NCBI GenBank assembly: GCA_945875045.1
Contig: CAMCIX010000001.1
Span: forward strand, 1-19,358
Source of the DNA: an uncultured Clostridia bacterium
GTDB taxonomy: Bacteria > Bacillota > Clostridia > Oscillospirales > Acutalibacteraceae
Reading direction: 5' to 3'
DNA length: 19,358 nucleotides
In this document: positions 1 through 6,717 of the stretch, one piece after another
Layout of the letters: every line of letters begins with the position of its first letter
Position numbering within the stretch: the stretch's first letter is position 1
Notes under the pieces: model-generated
The model's database searches: none
Told to the model about the DNA's origin: nothing
The model's input: the letters and a program-made list of their open reading frames with translations, nothing else
Made by a program: the position numbers and the translations under genes

Positions 1-1
1 A

Positions 2-142
2 CATATTCTTGATTGTAAAGATAAATTTATTTTTACTAAGGACAAACTTAAAGAGGTTCTTCAAAGGTATGTTGATATGGATAAAAGCGGTACTTTTGCC
101 GATATGATTGAAAATGCAATTGCATTTTTTCGGTCAATTTAA
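2..142 (+). CDS. 3' end of an unidentified protein (partial)
   Basis: An open frame enters from the left edge and stops at TAA 140-142, giving the last 46 residues of a protein. The visible part is charged and probably helical (KDKLKEVLQRYVDMDKSGTF), ending in AIAFFRSI. Its stop lies 24 bases before the next start, so it is probably co-transcribed with the membrane protein gene at 167. I do not recognise the family and the missing N-terminus prevents a functional call. Confidence 0.5.
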   Translation, partial: HILDCKDKFIFTKDKLKEVLQRYVDMDKSGTFADMIENAIAFFRSI

Positions 143-166
143 TATAAATTACGGAGAATAAAATTT

Positions 167-856
167 ATGGAAAATAATATAAATGAAAACGATTTACCCC
201 TTGAATACCCCGATTTCAACAAACTCTATACTTTCAAAAGTGAAATAAGAACAGCTCCTAAAGGTACATGGTTGGGAATTCGTAAGGCGACTCTCGGGAT
301 TTACTTAACAACATTGATTTTATCTATTCTACTGTGTGTGCAATATCTTATATGCAAAGAACCTAATAATCTTCAAAACGTTTTAATGTCTATTGGTGCG
401 AGTGGCGTTGGCGCTGCTCTATTGGGTTACTTTATTGAAGTTGCTATTACAAGTGCCGAGCGAGATAGAAAAGTAAAGGCATATAACAGCTCTATTATTT
501 CGATTTATTATAATCTTTGGCTTATTTTCGGAAATGGCACATATTCATATTTAAACAGTATCGACTCAAATGAAATGAAACTAAACAGAGCTCGCCATTT
601 TGCTGACGAATTTATATTTCAGTTTAAGCATGTTATACCTCAAATTGAAAATTTCATTTTAGAACATGGTGAATGGTTTGATGAATATACAGTAAAGGCT
701 TTGGATGACCTTAAAAGTCAATTAATTAGATACATTGCCTCTTTGCAGAATCCAATAGATACTGCTCATTTGATTCAATTGCTTGATGGTATAAGAGTCA
801 ATTTGAGACAGTTTTGCAATATGTTAAAAATGAAGAAATTATTTATAGGGAAATAA
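167..856 (+). CDS. Two-helix membrane protein of unknown function
   Basis: This 229-residue protein begins at ATG 167 with GGAG about 11 bases upstream. Residues 1-40 are polar. Two hydrophobic segments follow, at about 43-63 (LTTLILSILLCVQYLIC) and 70-94 (a Gly/Ala-rich helix containing GASGVGAALLGYF). The remaining 135 residues are soluble, mostly helical and rich in aromatic residues. The likely topology is a membrane hairpin with a large C-terminal cytoplasmic domain. I recognise no catalytic motif. It sits just outside the mobile-element operon, facing it across a shared terminator hairpin. Small proteins with two N-terminal helices and a helical cytosolic domain occur among defence effectors, but nothing here proves such a role. 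Confidence 0.75.
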   Translation: MENNINENDLPLEYPDFNKLYTFKSEIRTAPKGTWLGIRKATLGIYLTTLILSILLCVQYLICKEPNNLQNVLMSIGASGVGAALLGYFIEVAITSAERDRKVKAYNSSIISIYYNLWLIFGNGTYSYLNSIDSNEMKLNRARHFADEFIFQFKHVIPQIENFILEHGEWFDEYTVKALDDLKSQLIRYIASLQNPIDTAHLIQLLDGIRVNLRQFCNMLKMKKLFIGK

Positions 857-864
857 AAATAGCT

Positions 865-888
865 GCCCCGCCGATTTTTCGGTGGGGC
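865..888. terminator. Intrinsic terminator, probably bidirectional
   Basis: The arms GCCCCGCCGA (865-874) and TCGGTGGGGC (879-888) form a 10-bp stem with one G-U pair and a TTTT loop. Read on the minus strand the stem is followed after AGC by a T-rich stretch (TATTTTTATTT), so it mainly suits the end of the leftward operon. It also lies nine bases past the stop of the rightward membrane protein gene. It is a natural candidate for the left edge of the mobile module. Confidence 0.7.
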
Positions 889-907
889 ATTCTGTTACGA
901 CAAGAGA

Positions 908-1234
908 TTAAAAATCGATTTCTTTTATTATAAAAATCTTTTTATCCTTACCATATCCTTGCATCTTGATATATCCAAGCGCTTCGAGGTCATCACAGTA
1001 GGTGTATCCAAGATAGGATTTGTGCAGATCATCTCTCCCAAGAGCGACGAGCATTTGCCACGGGTATGGGTTGCAACTGCCGTCCTCGGTTTCGGTGCAA
1101 CGCTCTTTGAGGTACATATACAGCTTATATAAATAATTTCTGTATTCACCTATGATGAGACCGTCGCGCTGTTTACGGAGATAATCAAGCTTTTCAGCTA
1201 TCTGTTCTTGTGTCAGAACTTTCTTCTTAATCAA
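908..1234 (-). CDS. Small conserved-type hypothetical protein, last gene of the mobile-element operon
   Basis: I favour TTG at 1234 as the start, giving 108 residues, because AAAGAGG lies eight bases upstream. A GTG at 1243 would overlap that ribosome binding site and add three residues. The start lies inside the end of the preceding double-HTH gene with an 8-base overlap, so translation is probably coupled. The protein is lysine- and tyrosine-rich and mixed alpha/beta. Its C-terminal half (DLEALGYIKMQGYGKDKKIFIIKEIDF) resembles the recognition helix and beta wing of a small winged-helix protein, with a YLKER helix in the middle. That fold suggestion is inference; no family is recognised with certainty. 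Confidence 0.7.
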   Translation of the reverse strand: MIKKKVLTQEQIAEKLDYLRKQRDGLIIGEYRNYLYKLYMYLKERCTETEDGSCNPYPWQMLVALGRDDLHKSYLGYTYCDDLEALGYIKMQGYGKDKKIFIIKEIDF

Positions 1235-1832
1235 TGTTTTCACCTCTTTTCATTCTTCTTTTGCATCGGCGTTGTTCGTTTTCACGCTCTCTGCGTTGTA
1301 TGTATTTAAATTCTCGGATGAGTTCTTTATATCTGTCAGTACGTGGGTTGGAGAGTTTTTGCGGTGATGCCATATAGCATATAAATTCTTCTTTCACACA
1401 GTATTGGGTGCAGCCGATTTTTATACCGTGCAAGGTTTCTTCTCTGATAAGTTCATGTATACGCTGTGGGTTATGTCCGACAAGTTCCGCCGCCGTCTGT
1501 GTGGGCAGAGCTTCGGGTAGCTCTGCCCACAGCATCTCCAACCATAGCCTGAAGGCTTCGCAGTTTTCTTCGGTGGCTTCGAACATCGGGCGTGGATGCC
1601 ATTCGGTTCGGTTTGAGAACAGACCGTTCAGCTCGGATAAGAATCCCACCTCAGTATCCATACGGATTTTGAACATTTCCGCATCCTCTATCAGCACTCG
1701 GTACTTATGGGTTGTGTGTCCTGTGTTTTTGTGTGGGATATAGTTATGATCCATCAGATATTTCATTTTCCGTGTAGAGATGTGCAGATATTGACGGAGC
1801 TGGCATCCACTCATATATTTCTTTTCAGCCAT
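1227..1832 (-). CDS. Double helix-turn-helix protein (MerR/excisionase-like)
   Basis: The 201-residue protein starts at ATG 1832 with AAAGGATG upstream. Two segments look like separate MerR/Xis-type HTH units. The first, residues 7-55, contains CQLRQYLHISTRKMKYLMDH followed by a short wing and a VLIEDAEMF helix. The second, at about 110-155, contains TQTAAELVGHNPQRIHELI followed by the wing GIKIGCTQYCVKEEF. The C-terminus is very basic (RRERENEQRRCKRRMKRG) and probably contacts DNA. It lies 51 bases downstream of the integrase gene and overlaps the next small gene. By position and fold it is probably an accessory DNA-binding factor for recombination, or a regulator of the module. The exact role is inferred. 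Confidence 0.7.
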   Translation of the reverse strand: MAEKKYMSGCQLRQYLHISTRKMKYLMDHNYIPHKNTGHTTHKYRVLIEDAEMFKIRMDTEVGFLSELNGLFSNRTEWHPRPMFEATEENCEAFRLWLEMLWAELPEALPTQTAAELVGHNPQRIHELIREETLHGIKIGCTQYCVKEEFICYMASPQKLSNPRTDRYKELIREFKYIQRRERENEQRRCKRRMKRGENID

Positions 1833-1883
1833 ATATTAAATCATCCTTTCGGTTAGCAAAAATGCACCTTTATCCGAGGTGTA

Positions 1884-3080
1884 TCATTCCTTTGCTTTAT
1901 TAAAGATATTGCTGATAACATCAGCGCTTTCCTGTTTTTTGGACTTATCAAGGTGGGCATAGATATTTGCCGTTGTTGAGAGGTCGGAGTGACCGAGGAA
2001 GGTCGATACATTCAGCAGAGGCACATCCCGATTGATAAGGATACTTGCGAAGGTGTGTCGTAGGTCGTGGAAGCGAATCTTTCGCAGGCCGTAGCGCTCG
2101 ATAAGGTCAGCAAATCGCCCCGTAACTCTGTTCGGTCTTAGCAGTTCGCCGAGCTGATCGACGCAGATATAATCATCGAATTTGCGATTATAACTGCCTT
2201 TAAACATTCGGCGGTTTAGGTCTTGCTTTTCCCGTTCCTCGCAGAGCATTTCGTAGACGGGGTCCGGCAGAGGAAGGGTTCGGCGGCTTGATTTATTTTT
2301 CATTTCCTCTACAGGCTCTACGATAACCTTGCCGTTTTCCTTGTACTCGATAACCTTGGTGTCGAGCAGGATGGTGCGTTTTTCCCAATCAACCCTTGAC
2401 CATCTTGCACCCAAGGCTTCGCTTCGGCGTAGCCCCAAGCCACCCGCTAACATTACCGCAGGGTAGATAACATCCCCGCGCAGGAGTCCGAGCATTGTTA
2501 TCAGCTCGTCCTCGGAATAATTTTCACCGGTGAACTTGTTTTTCTTCGGGCGGTCGATTCGGTCGAAGGGGTTGGCATCTATCAGCTCGTCCTTGAGCGC
2601 TCTTTTGAAGGCGCTGTGCAGGACGGTATGATAGTGAATGACGGTGTTGGCAACGACACCCGACTCGAACATCCAATCATAAAAATTCTCAATGTCCTTT
2701 GACGTTATATTGCCGACCGTCAGATCACTGTGGGCAGTAAAATACCGCCGAATTCTACCGTAGATCATTCCATGGTAGCTTTCGGCGGTACTCTTTTGGA
2801 TATTCTTTTCGATCTTTTTATAGTGGGCGCACATATAATCGAAGATTGGAATATCCGAGGCAGGCTTGGCATTTCGGGCAATCTGCTCGGCGTAATCATT
2901 TTCAAAGGCTTTGACTACCTCTCGGTAGGCTTTGTTCACCTTTGATTTATTTGAGCCTTCGGGAAGACCGAGAGCTCGCCACACGGGTTTTGTCTTACCG
3001 TTTTCCTTTACTTGTATCACGGCATAGAGGCGACCCTTTTTAGCCTGTACGCTGGCGGCAAGTGTGGTTTTGGCATCCAT
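1884..3080 (-). CDS. int: Tyrosine recombinase / integrase of the mobile element
   Basis: This 398-residue phage/Tn916-type integrase excises and inserts the element by site-specific recombination. An N-terminal arm-binding region covers about 1-70. A SAM-like core-binding domain covers about 75-175 (FDYMCAHYKKI ... TVIHYHTVLHSAFKRAL). The catalytic domain runs from about 185. The active-site set is complete: Arg218 (GLGLRRSEALGARW), Lys263 in the beta-hairpin (KNKSSRRTLPLP), His338 and Arg341 (RFHDLRHT), His364 (FLGHSDLSTT) and the nucleophile Tyr374 (ANIYAH). The start has an excellent RBS (AAAAAAGGAG). The first 41 bases overlap the excisionase gene, the usual xis-int arrangement. With no missing residues it should be active. 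I could not identify attachment sites. Confidence 0.96.
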   Translation of the reverse strand: MDAKTTLAASVQAKKGRLYAVIQVKENGKTKPVWRALGLPEGSNKSKVNKAYREVVKAFENDYAEQIARNAKPASDIPIFDYMCAHYKKIEKNIQKSTAESYHGMIYGRIRRYFTAHSDLTVGNITSKDIENFYDWMFESGVVANTVIHYHTVLHSAFKRALKDELIDANPFDRIDRPKKNKFTGENYSEDELITMLGLLRGDVIYPAVMLAGGLGLRRSEALGARWSRVDWEKRTILLDTKVIEYKENGKVIVEPVEEMKNKSSRRTLPLPDPVYEMLCEEREKQDLNRRMFKGSYNRKFDDYICVDQLGELLRPNRVTGRFADLIERYGLRKIRFHDLRHTFASILINRDVPLLNVSTFLGHSDLSTTANIYAHLDKSKKQESADVISNIFNKAKE

Positions 3081-3396
3081 TTTTTATCACTCCTTTTTTG
3101 TTTTTGCCAACACGAACAATATCACAAGTTGGTTTGCAAGTCCAGACATTATCGAAAGTTTTCTCAAGATAATAGACCTTAGGGTTCGAACTTGTTCCGT
3201 CCTTTTGCTGTAAATAATCGATCAGCTGCGATTTGGCAATGCGATTTTCTCTGCCGACCTTAACCGCCGGCAGAGTTTTTTCTTTGATAAGCTTGTAGAC
3301 GGTTTTTATACTAACTCTCAGTATCTCCGCAGCTTCAGCGGCAGTCAGTGCCGCCGGATAACAGCGCAATTCTTTTTCGCGCTCTTTTTTAGTCAT
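3040..3396 (-). CDS. xis: Excisionase-like helix-turn-helix protein
   Basis: The 118-residue protein carries a MerR/Xis-type HTH_17 domain at about residues 17-62: LTAAEAAEILRVSIKTVYKL, then the wing LPAVKVGRENRIAKSQLIDYL. Proteins of this type bend DNA at attachment sites and steer the integrase toward excision. Its start follows the relaxase stop by 17 bases, and its RBS (GAAAGGAG) sits directly after that stop. Its 3' end overlaps integrase by 41 bases. The tail beyond residue 70 is longer than in the minimal Xis proteins, basic and Cys-containing (ICxxH-like residues CQNHTC), and may be extra DNA-contacting sequence. Function follows from fold and position. Confidence 0.88.
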   Translation of the reverse strand: MTKKEREKELRCYPAALTAAEAAEILRVSIKTVYKLIKEKTLPAVKVGRENRIAKSQLIDYLQQKDGTSSNPKVYYLEKTFDNVWTCKPTCDIVRVGKNKKGVIKNGCQNHTCRQRTG

Positions 3397-3413
3397 AGGC
3401 TAACTCCTTTCTC

Positions 3414-4871
3414 CTACATCTTCATCGTAGGTGTTTCGGTTTCTTCTGTAGTTGTGTCCTCGGTGTTATCGGCATCGCTCATGGCGGCAATGGCACCGAC
3501 GGCGAGACCGATCATCGCACCGAGGTTTGAAGCATTTTCCTGTGCTTCGATTCGTTTTCGACGTTCCTCCGGATCTTCGGATGTGCTGTCGATTATGCTA
3601 CCAGCTTCCAGAATACCACGCAGACCAACACCGACAGTGCTACCGCCGACACCGCTGTGGCAATCATTATTTTCATAATCTTCTGCTGCAGTTTCTCGAT
3701 CGTACTGTCCAGAGCCTTGGTACTCCCCGAAATGGTTTCGGAGCAGTTCGAAATAAATTGCTCTTGATTCTTCCCAGCCTGTTCTACGATCGTCTGCATC
3801 TGAGCCACTGTATCCGCGTTGGCATTCACCACCTCCTGAACCGTTCTCTCCATATACTCCGCCTCGATATTCTGTATCTCTGTGCAGTGGTCGGTCAGCT
3901 CTTCCCGTGTCGCCAGCCCCTCTATCAGCTGATACAGCTTCGGCTGAAACTCCACCGCGTCCTCCAGCAGTTGGCTCTCCCGCTTGCGCTGTTCTATCGG
4001 AATCGCATACACCTGCGGCTGATACGGAATCTGTGCCAGTTCGGATACCGTCCGTGTGTTTTTCTGCTTCAGCATATCCACCGCCGTGTTCTGCTGTGAG
4101 CCGTTTCCTGATTGTGAACTCATACTCTAATACTCCTTTCAAATATTTGTCATCGTGCAGTCGTATGTCCCTGCACTTCATTCCGTTTGGGCAAGTGAAA
4201 GTGATATATTTTCTTTCATCTGTCCACGTAACTTGATAGCCGAGCCGATTCATTTCTCTTATAAAATCCGCTCGGCTACCGCTTCGGTTCATAACAAAGT
4301 CAATGTCGGCAATCAATTTAAATTTCCAACTCTCGCCTTTGGAGGCGGCGCGGTACTCTCGGCTTGAAATATTTGCACCATCTTTTCTATACGGTTTTAA
4401 AACACTAAGCCCGTGTTCGTTACAGATGCTGTCGCTGAGTGTTCGTAACCGATTCAGCGTTCCGGGGTTCTGCCTAAGCTTATTGCCGTTTTCATAATGC
4501 ACAGAGTTTATAACAAAGTGATTATGAAGGTGCTCGGCATCGGTGTGGGTAGTCACTAAAACTTCATGTCCTGGCCACGCTTTTTCTGCGAACTCCAAAC
4601 CGATTTTGTGAACCTGCTCGGCAGAAACATTTTCCTTCGGTGAAAAGGATTGAACGTAATGATAAAAAGTAATACCGCCCTTCTTTTTATGCGCGTTCTT
4701 TGTCACCATAAATTCTGTGAAAGAATTCTCGCCGTTGCAATTTACGCCGCCCACAAGTCTGCGACCGCTGTCCTCGTCTGCAACCTTTTTCTGTTGCAAA
4801 CAATAATCTATCACCGCCTTCATTGCGCTGATACTTTGATTGGATTCGGGAATAAAATTTACGGTTGCCAT
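3414..4871 (-). CDS. Relaxase / mobilization nuclease (MOBP-like)
   Basis: The 485-residue protein has an N-terminal relaxase domain (about 1-250) that would nick oriT and pilot single-stranded DNA. Motif I is AMKAVIDYCLQQKK with candidate nucleophile Tyr23. Motif III is the metal-binding signature HTDAEHLHNHFVIN with His109, Asp111, His114, His116 and His118. Residues 136-165 (GTLNRLRTLSDSICNEHGLSVL) are typical of this family in Firmicutes. From about residue 250 the chain becomes Gly/Asp/Arg-rich and low in complexity. That stretch is exactly where another gene is encoded in a different frame. The last 60 residues regain order with a small Ala/Gly hydrophobic helix (GAMIGLAVGAIAA). The start overlaps the mobC stop as TAATG, so translation is probably coupled. 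Confidence 0.93.
   Translation of the reverse strand: MATVNFIPESNQSISAMKAVIDYCLQQKKVADEDSGRRLVGGVNCNGENSFTEFMVTKNAHKKKGGITFYHYVQSFSPKENVSAEQVHKIGLEFAEKAWPGHEVLVTTHTDAEHLHNHFVINSVHYENGNKLRQNPGTLNRLRTLSDSICNEHGLSVLKPYRKDGANISSREYRAASKGESWKFKLIADIDFVMNRSGSRADFIREMNRLGYQVTWTDERKYITFTCPNGMKCRDIRLHDDKYLKGVLEYEFTIRKRLTAEHGGGYAEAEKHTDGIRTGTDSVSAAGVCDSDRTAQAGEPTAGGRGGVSAEAVSADRGAGDTGRADRPLHRDTEYRGGVYGENGSGGGECQRGYSGSDADDRRTGWEESRAIYFELLRNHFGEYQGSGQYDRETAAEDYENNDCHSGVGGSTVGVGLRGILEAGSIIDSTSEDPEERRKRIEAQENASNLGAMIGLAVGAIAAMSDADNTEDTTTEETETPTMKM
3593..4123 (-). CDS. Nested MobB/MbeB-like coiled-coil membrane protein inside the relaxase gene
   Basis: This 176-residue frame lies wholly inside the relaxase gene, in a different frame on the same strand, covering relaxase codons of about 250-426. 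Three things argue that it is real: a strong RBS (GAAAGGAG, nine bases before ATG 4123); ordinary protein composition, unlike the low-complexity relaxase frame opposite; and a coherent layout. That layout is a polar N-terminus, a long heptad-like helical region at about 75-150 (EIQNIEAEYMERTVQEVV and so on) and one C-terminal membrane helix at about 151-173 ending FWKLVA. In ColE1-type plasmids mbeB and mbeD are likewise nested in the mbeA relaxase gene, and MbeB is a membrane-associated stabiliser of the relaxosome. A similar job is inferred here. Confidence 0.85.
   Translation of the reverse strand: MSSQSGNGSQQNTAVDMLKQKNTRTVSELAQIPYQPQVYAIPIEQRKRESQLLEDAVEFQPKLYQLIEGLATREELTDHCTEIQNIEAEYMERTVQEVVNANADTVAQMQTIVEQAGKNQEQFISNCSETISGSTKALDSTIEKLQQKIMKIMIATAVSAVALSVLVCVVFWKLVA
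4133..4139 (-). promoter_or_regulatory. Internal ribosome binding site for the nested gene
   Basis: On the minus strand AAAGGAG lies inside the relaxase coding sequence, nine bases upstream of ATG 4123. It matches the consensus used by the other genes of this operon and is the main evidence for independent initiation of the nested protein. Confidence 0.75.
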
Positions 4872-5188
4872 TATCCTTTCCTCGCAATCTCTAATAGTTG
4901 TTCGTAGATTTTCTTCTGTTCGTCTACCACATCCTGAAAATCATACGACACGAATACTCCCGAATTTATCTTCGTTGCAATCTGATTCAGGTTGTTGCCG
5001 ATGCGCTTGAGTTCGATCAGCAACGGTTTTACATCCTCTGCAACTTGGATGGGTATTTCGAGCGAAAGCGAAACAATATAGTCGGTAAGGCTTCGCTTGG
5101 CGCGTTTTGCATTTCGCTCGATGCGTTCCTTTTCGGCTTTGGTGAGCCGAATGGTCAGCGTGTTATCACGCCGTCTTTTTTCACTCAT
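4871..5188 (-). CDS. mobC: MobC-like relaxosome accessory protein (ribbon-helix-helix)
   Basis: The protein has 105 residues from ATG 5188; ATG 5197 would add three. I prefer 5188 because GGA lies nine bases upstream of it, while 5197 has no RBS at a proper distance. The N-terminus matches a ribbon-helix-helix DNA-binding domain: a basic lead (SEKRRRDN), a beta strand TLTIRLT, then helices KAEKERIERNAKRAK and SLTDYIVSLSLE. The second half has the MobC signature LIELKRIGNNLNQIATKIN and a long helix to the end. Such proteins bind oriT, open it and recruit the relaxase. The gene directly follows the structured interval proposed as oriT, and its stop overlaps the relaxase start by one base. Confidence 0.9.
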   Translation of the reverse strand: MSEKRRRDNTLTIRLTKAEKERIERNAKRAKRSLTDYIVSLSLEIPIQVAEDVKPLLIELKRIGNNLNQIATKINSGVFVSYDFQDVVDEQKKIYEQLLEIARKG

Positions 5189-5218
5189 TTTTATCATTCC
5201 ATTCGTAATAATAGTGGG

Positions 5219-5236
5219 TTCGGGCTACCGCCCGAA
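5219..5236. repeat. Perfect inverted repeat in the oriT candidate
   Basis: TTCGGGC (5219-5225), loop TACC, GCCCGAA (5230-5236): a 7-bp perfect stem about 30 bases upstream of mobC. It has no T-run on either strand, so it is not a standard terminator. Confidence 0.65.
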
Positions 5237-5275
5237 ATTTCAGCGGTCAGGCGGACAGCCGGACGCTCTGCTTGC

Positions 5276-5293
5276 CCCAGACTAAAGTCTGGG
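5276..5293. repeat. Perfect 8-bp inverted repeat in the oriT candidate
   Basis: CCCAGACT (5276-5283), AA, AGTCTGGG (5286-5293). The two-base centre is too tight for a comfortable RNA hairpin, and no T-run follows. It therefore looks more like a protein-binding palindrome or relaxase recognition arm than a terminator. Confidence 0.65.
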
Positions 5294-5346
5294 AAATGAA
5301 AAACCGAAGTTCTCACAATCGCCCCAAATTTGCGTTTTAATCTTCA

Positions 5347-5384
5347 GTGGGGTGTTTATGCATTTCTCTTGCCAAACGCCCCAC
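5347..5384. repeat. 11-bp inverted repeat in the oriT candidate
   Basis: GTGGGGTGTTT (5347-5357) pairs with AAACGCCCCAC (5374-5384) with one G-U pair and a 16-base loop. The right arm runs into the tandem 9-mers at 5383-5402, so the two structures overlap. Confidence 0.55.
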
Positions 5385-5402
5385 AAATCGCCTACAAATC
5401 GC
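5383..5402 (+). repeat. Tandem 9-mer, 11-base period (iteron-like)
   Basis: ACAAATCGC occurs at 5383-5391 and 5394-5402, a spacing of one helical turn. A degenerate relative, ACAATCGCC, lies at 5315-5323. Such helically phased short repeats are typical of binding sites for replication or relaxosome proteins. Only two full copies are present, so this is suggestive only. Confidence 0.4.
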
Positions 5403-5452
5403 TCACAGGGACGAAAGGAACGCTTGGGACGAATGTTTTGGGAGGCCCCTTT

Positions 5453-6472
5453 TTATTCGTCATGAACGACACTATCGTCACTGGCAGAGGAAGAATAATT
5501 TACTTCCAAGAGCCTGACTCCGTTACTGCGGTGACTGCGAAAACTTAAACCGAAATCAATGAGACTGTACTGCCAAAGGTTCATCAATCGCTTGAGTCCT
5601 CTCGGCGATATTGACTGCTCGGTATGCGTGTTATACATTTCACAGAATTCGGTGTTACTGCCGCTGTAAGATTTTTTTGTTTTCATAAAATCAATCAGCA
5701 GTTCCATCTCTTTCGGCAAAAGCATTTCACGGTTCTCCATACTGTCACGAAGCATTTTCCAAACGAAATCATTTTTGGAAAACTGCAGTTCGAGCTGACG
5801 GTCTTCCACGTCACGACCTGTGCAGTAGAGTGTGGCACTGTCAGCATTGCGCTTGCTCTTGTCAAGAACAAAAGCAGTATCGACTGCGCCTACGATACCT
5901 GTGGTGCCGGTCAGCTTATTGAACGGATCGCTGTCGCCCTGCTTACGAAGGTGATGCACAAGCAGAAGACAAATATTCAGTTCGTCTGCCAACTGTTTCA
6001 GCAACCGAATTTCATCGTAGTCGTTTGCGTAAGAGGTATCGATACTGTTGTTGCGCACAATCTGAAAAGTATCAACCGCAACGAAAACGGTATCGGGATG
6101 CTCTTTTACAAATTCACGAATCTGTTCGCACAGCCCATCTGATAAAGTTCCGGCAGAGGTAGCAAAAAACGCATTGGGAGGAACCTCGTCCGTGATACAC
6201 AGAAGGCGATTCTGAACACGGCGCAGGGTATCTTCAAGACAAAGATACAAGGTTGTTCCCTTTGTCGTTTTTAAATCCCACATCGGTTCACCCTTTGCAA
6301 TGCGGATGCACAGATCCAGCACCCACCACGATTTGCCTATCTTGGAAGCGCCGCCGAGGATACACATACCTTGCGGCAACAAGGTTTCTACACAAAACTT
6401 TGTCGGGGGCAGTTTCATGTCCATCAAGGTTTCGCCGTCAATAACAGCAAGTTTTGCTTTTTTATCAGCCAT
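5453..6472 (-). CDS. RepA-like AAA (RecA-fold) ATPase
   Basis: The start is ATG 6472, giving 339 residues. A GTG six codons upstream belongs to the RBS itself (GTGAAAGGAG), so I reject it. The protein has the RepA/AAA_25 layout of plasmid-type hexameric helicases. Walker A is GGASKIGKS at 40-48. LCLEDT at 77-82 supplies the acidic residues. Walker B is VFVAVD at 129-134. A LLLVHHLRK strand carries the sensor-like histidines, and GTTGIVGAVDTAFVLDK follows. The C-terminal 100 residues are a small, probably DNA-binding region. It is the first gene of the leftward operon. It may replicate the excised element or open DNA for transfer; which one is not shown. Confidence 0.88.
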   Translation of the reverse strand: MADKKAKLAVIDGETLMDMKLPPTKFCVETLLPQGMCILGGASKIGKSWWVLDLCIRIAKGEPMWDLKTTKGTTLYLCLEDTLRRVQNRLLCITDEVPPNAFFATSAGTLSDGLCEQIREFVKEHPDTVFVAVDTFQIVRNNSIDTSYANDYDEIRLLKQLADELNICLLLVHHLRKQGDSDPFNKLTGTTGIVGAVDTAFVLDKSKRNADSATLYCTGRDVEDRQLELQFSKNDFVWKMLRDSMENREMLLPKEMELLIDFMKTKKSYSGSNTEFCEMYNTHTEQSISPRGLKRLMNLWQYSLIDFGLSFRSHRSNGVRLLEVNYSSSASDDSVVHDE

Positions 6473-6490
6473 AGGAATTTCTCCTTTCAC

Positions 6491-6539
6491 AAAAAAGTAA
6501 GAGCGAAAACATCAGCCGCGGAACCGGTGCTTTCGCTCT
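6491..6539 (-). terminator. Leader hairpin with T-run (attenuator-like) before the ATPase gene
   Basis: On the minus strand AGAGCGAAA pairs perfectly with TTTCGCTCT (plus coordinates 6500-6508 and 6531-6539), with a 22-base GC-rich loop containing further self-complementary CCGCGG and ACCGGT. It is followed by TAC and six Ts (6491-6496), then directly by the RBS of the ATPase gene. Its position ahead of the first gene, not after the last, makes it a plausible attenuator or regulated terminator for the whole mobilization operon. Confidence 0.6.
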
Positions 6540-6625
6540 CCTAATTATCTAATGGATGAAAATTCAAAAATTACATAAAATGTTGTGAGCGTTAAAAATC
6601 GTTTCTAAAAAAATTGTGATTTTTA

Positions 6626-6654
6626 ATGACAACGAAATATTTTTGTGATATAAT
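6626..6654 (+). promoter_or_regulatory. Near-consensus sigma-A promoter for the rightward genes
   Basis: The -35 box ATGACA (6626-6631) matches TTGACA in five of six bases. A 17-base spacer follows, then a perfect -10 TATAAT (6649-6654). The predicted transcript would start about 60 bases before ATG 6718. It is the strongest promoter I can see in the window. Confidence 0.8.
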
Positions 6655-6717
6655 TATCGTAGAGTACGGTTTATGGTACAGACCGTTTTGTAAAATTATA
6701 GTGCGGGGGGGAAGCGC

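Larger units (their letters stand above)
5189..5452. other. Structured intergenic region, candidate oriT
   Basis: This non-coding interval separates the ATPase gene from the mobilization genes and is dense in inverted and direct repeats: perfect hairpins at 5219-5236 and 5276-5293, an 11-bp inverted repeat at 5347-5384 and a tandem 9-mer at 5383-5402. In mobilizable elements oriT usually lies immediately upstream of mobC and the relaxase gene, as here. I cannot place the nic site by homology. The core TTGCCCCAG next to the second hairpin is a reasonable place to look. I see no convincing gene in it. Confidence 0.55.

Noticed and set aside
3452..4099. 215-codon open frame on the plus strand opposite the relaxase/nested-gene region
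   Set aside because: Its composition (runs of Arg, His, Leu and Cys) is typical of an antisense shadow, it has no RBS, and two coding frames on the other strand already explain the open reading.
5624..6142. 172-codon plus-strand frame opposite the RepA-like ATPase gene
   Set aside because: It is antisense to a gene with clear Walker motifs, has no RBS and resembles no known protein.
6541..6620. Possible minus-strand promoter for the mobilization operon
   Set aside because: Candidate boxes such as TTTAAC with TAATTT at 17-base spacing are weak and several alternatives score equally, so no promoter is claimed, although one must exist upstream of the hairpin.
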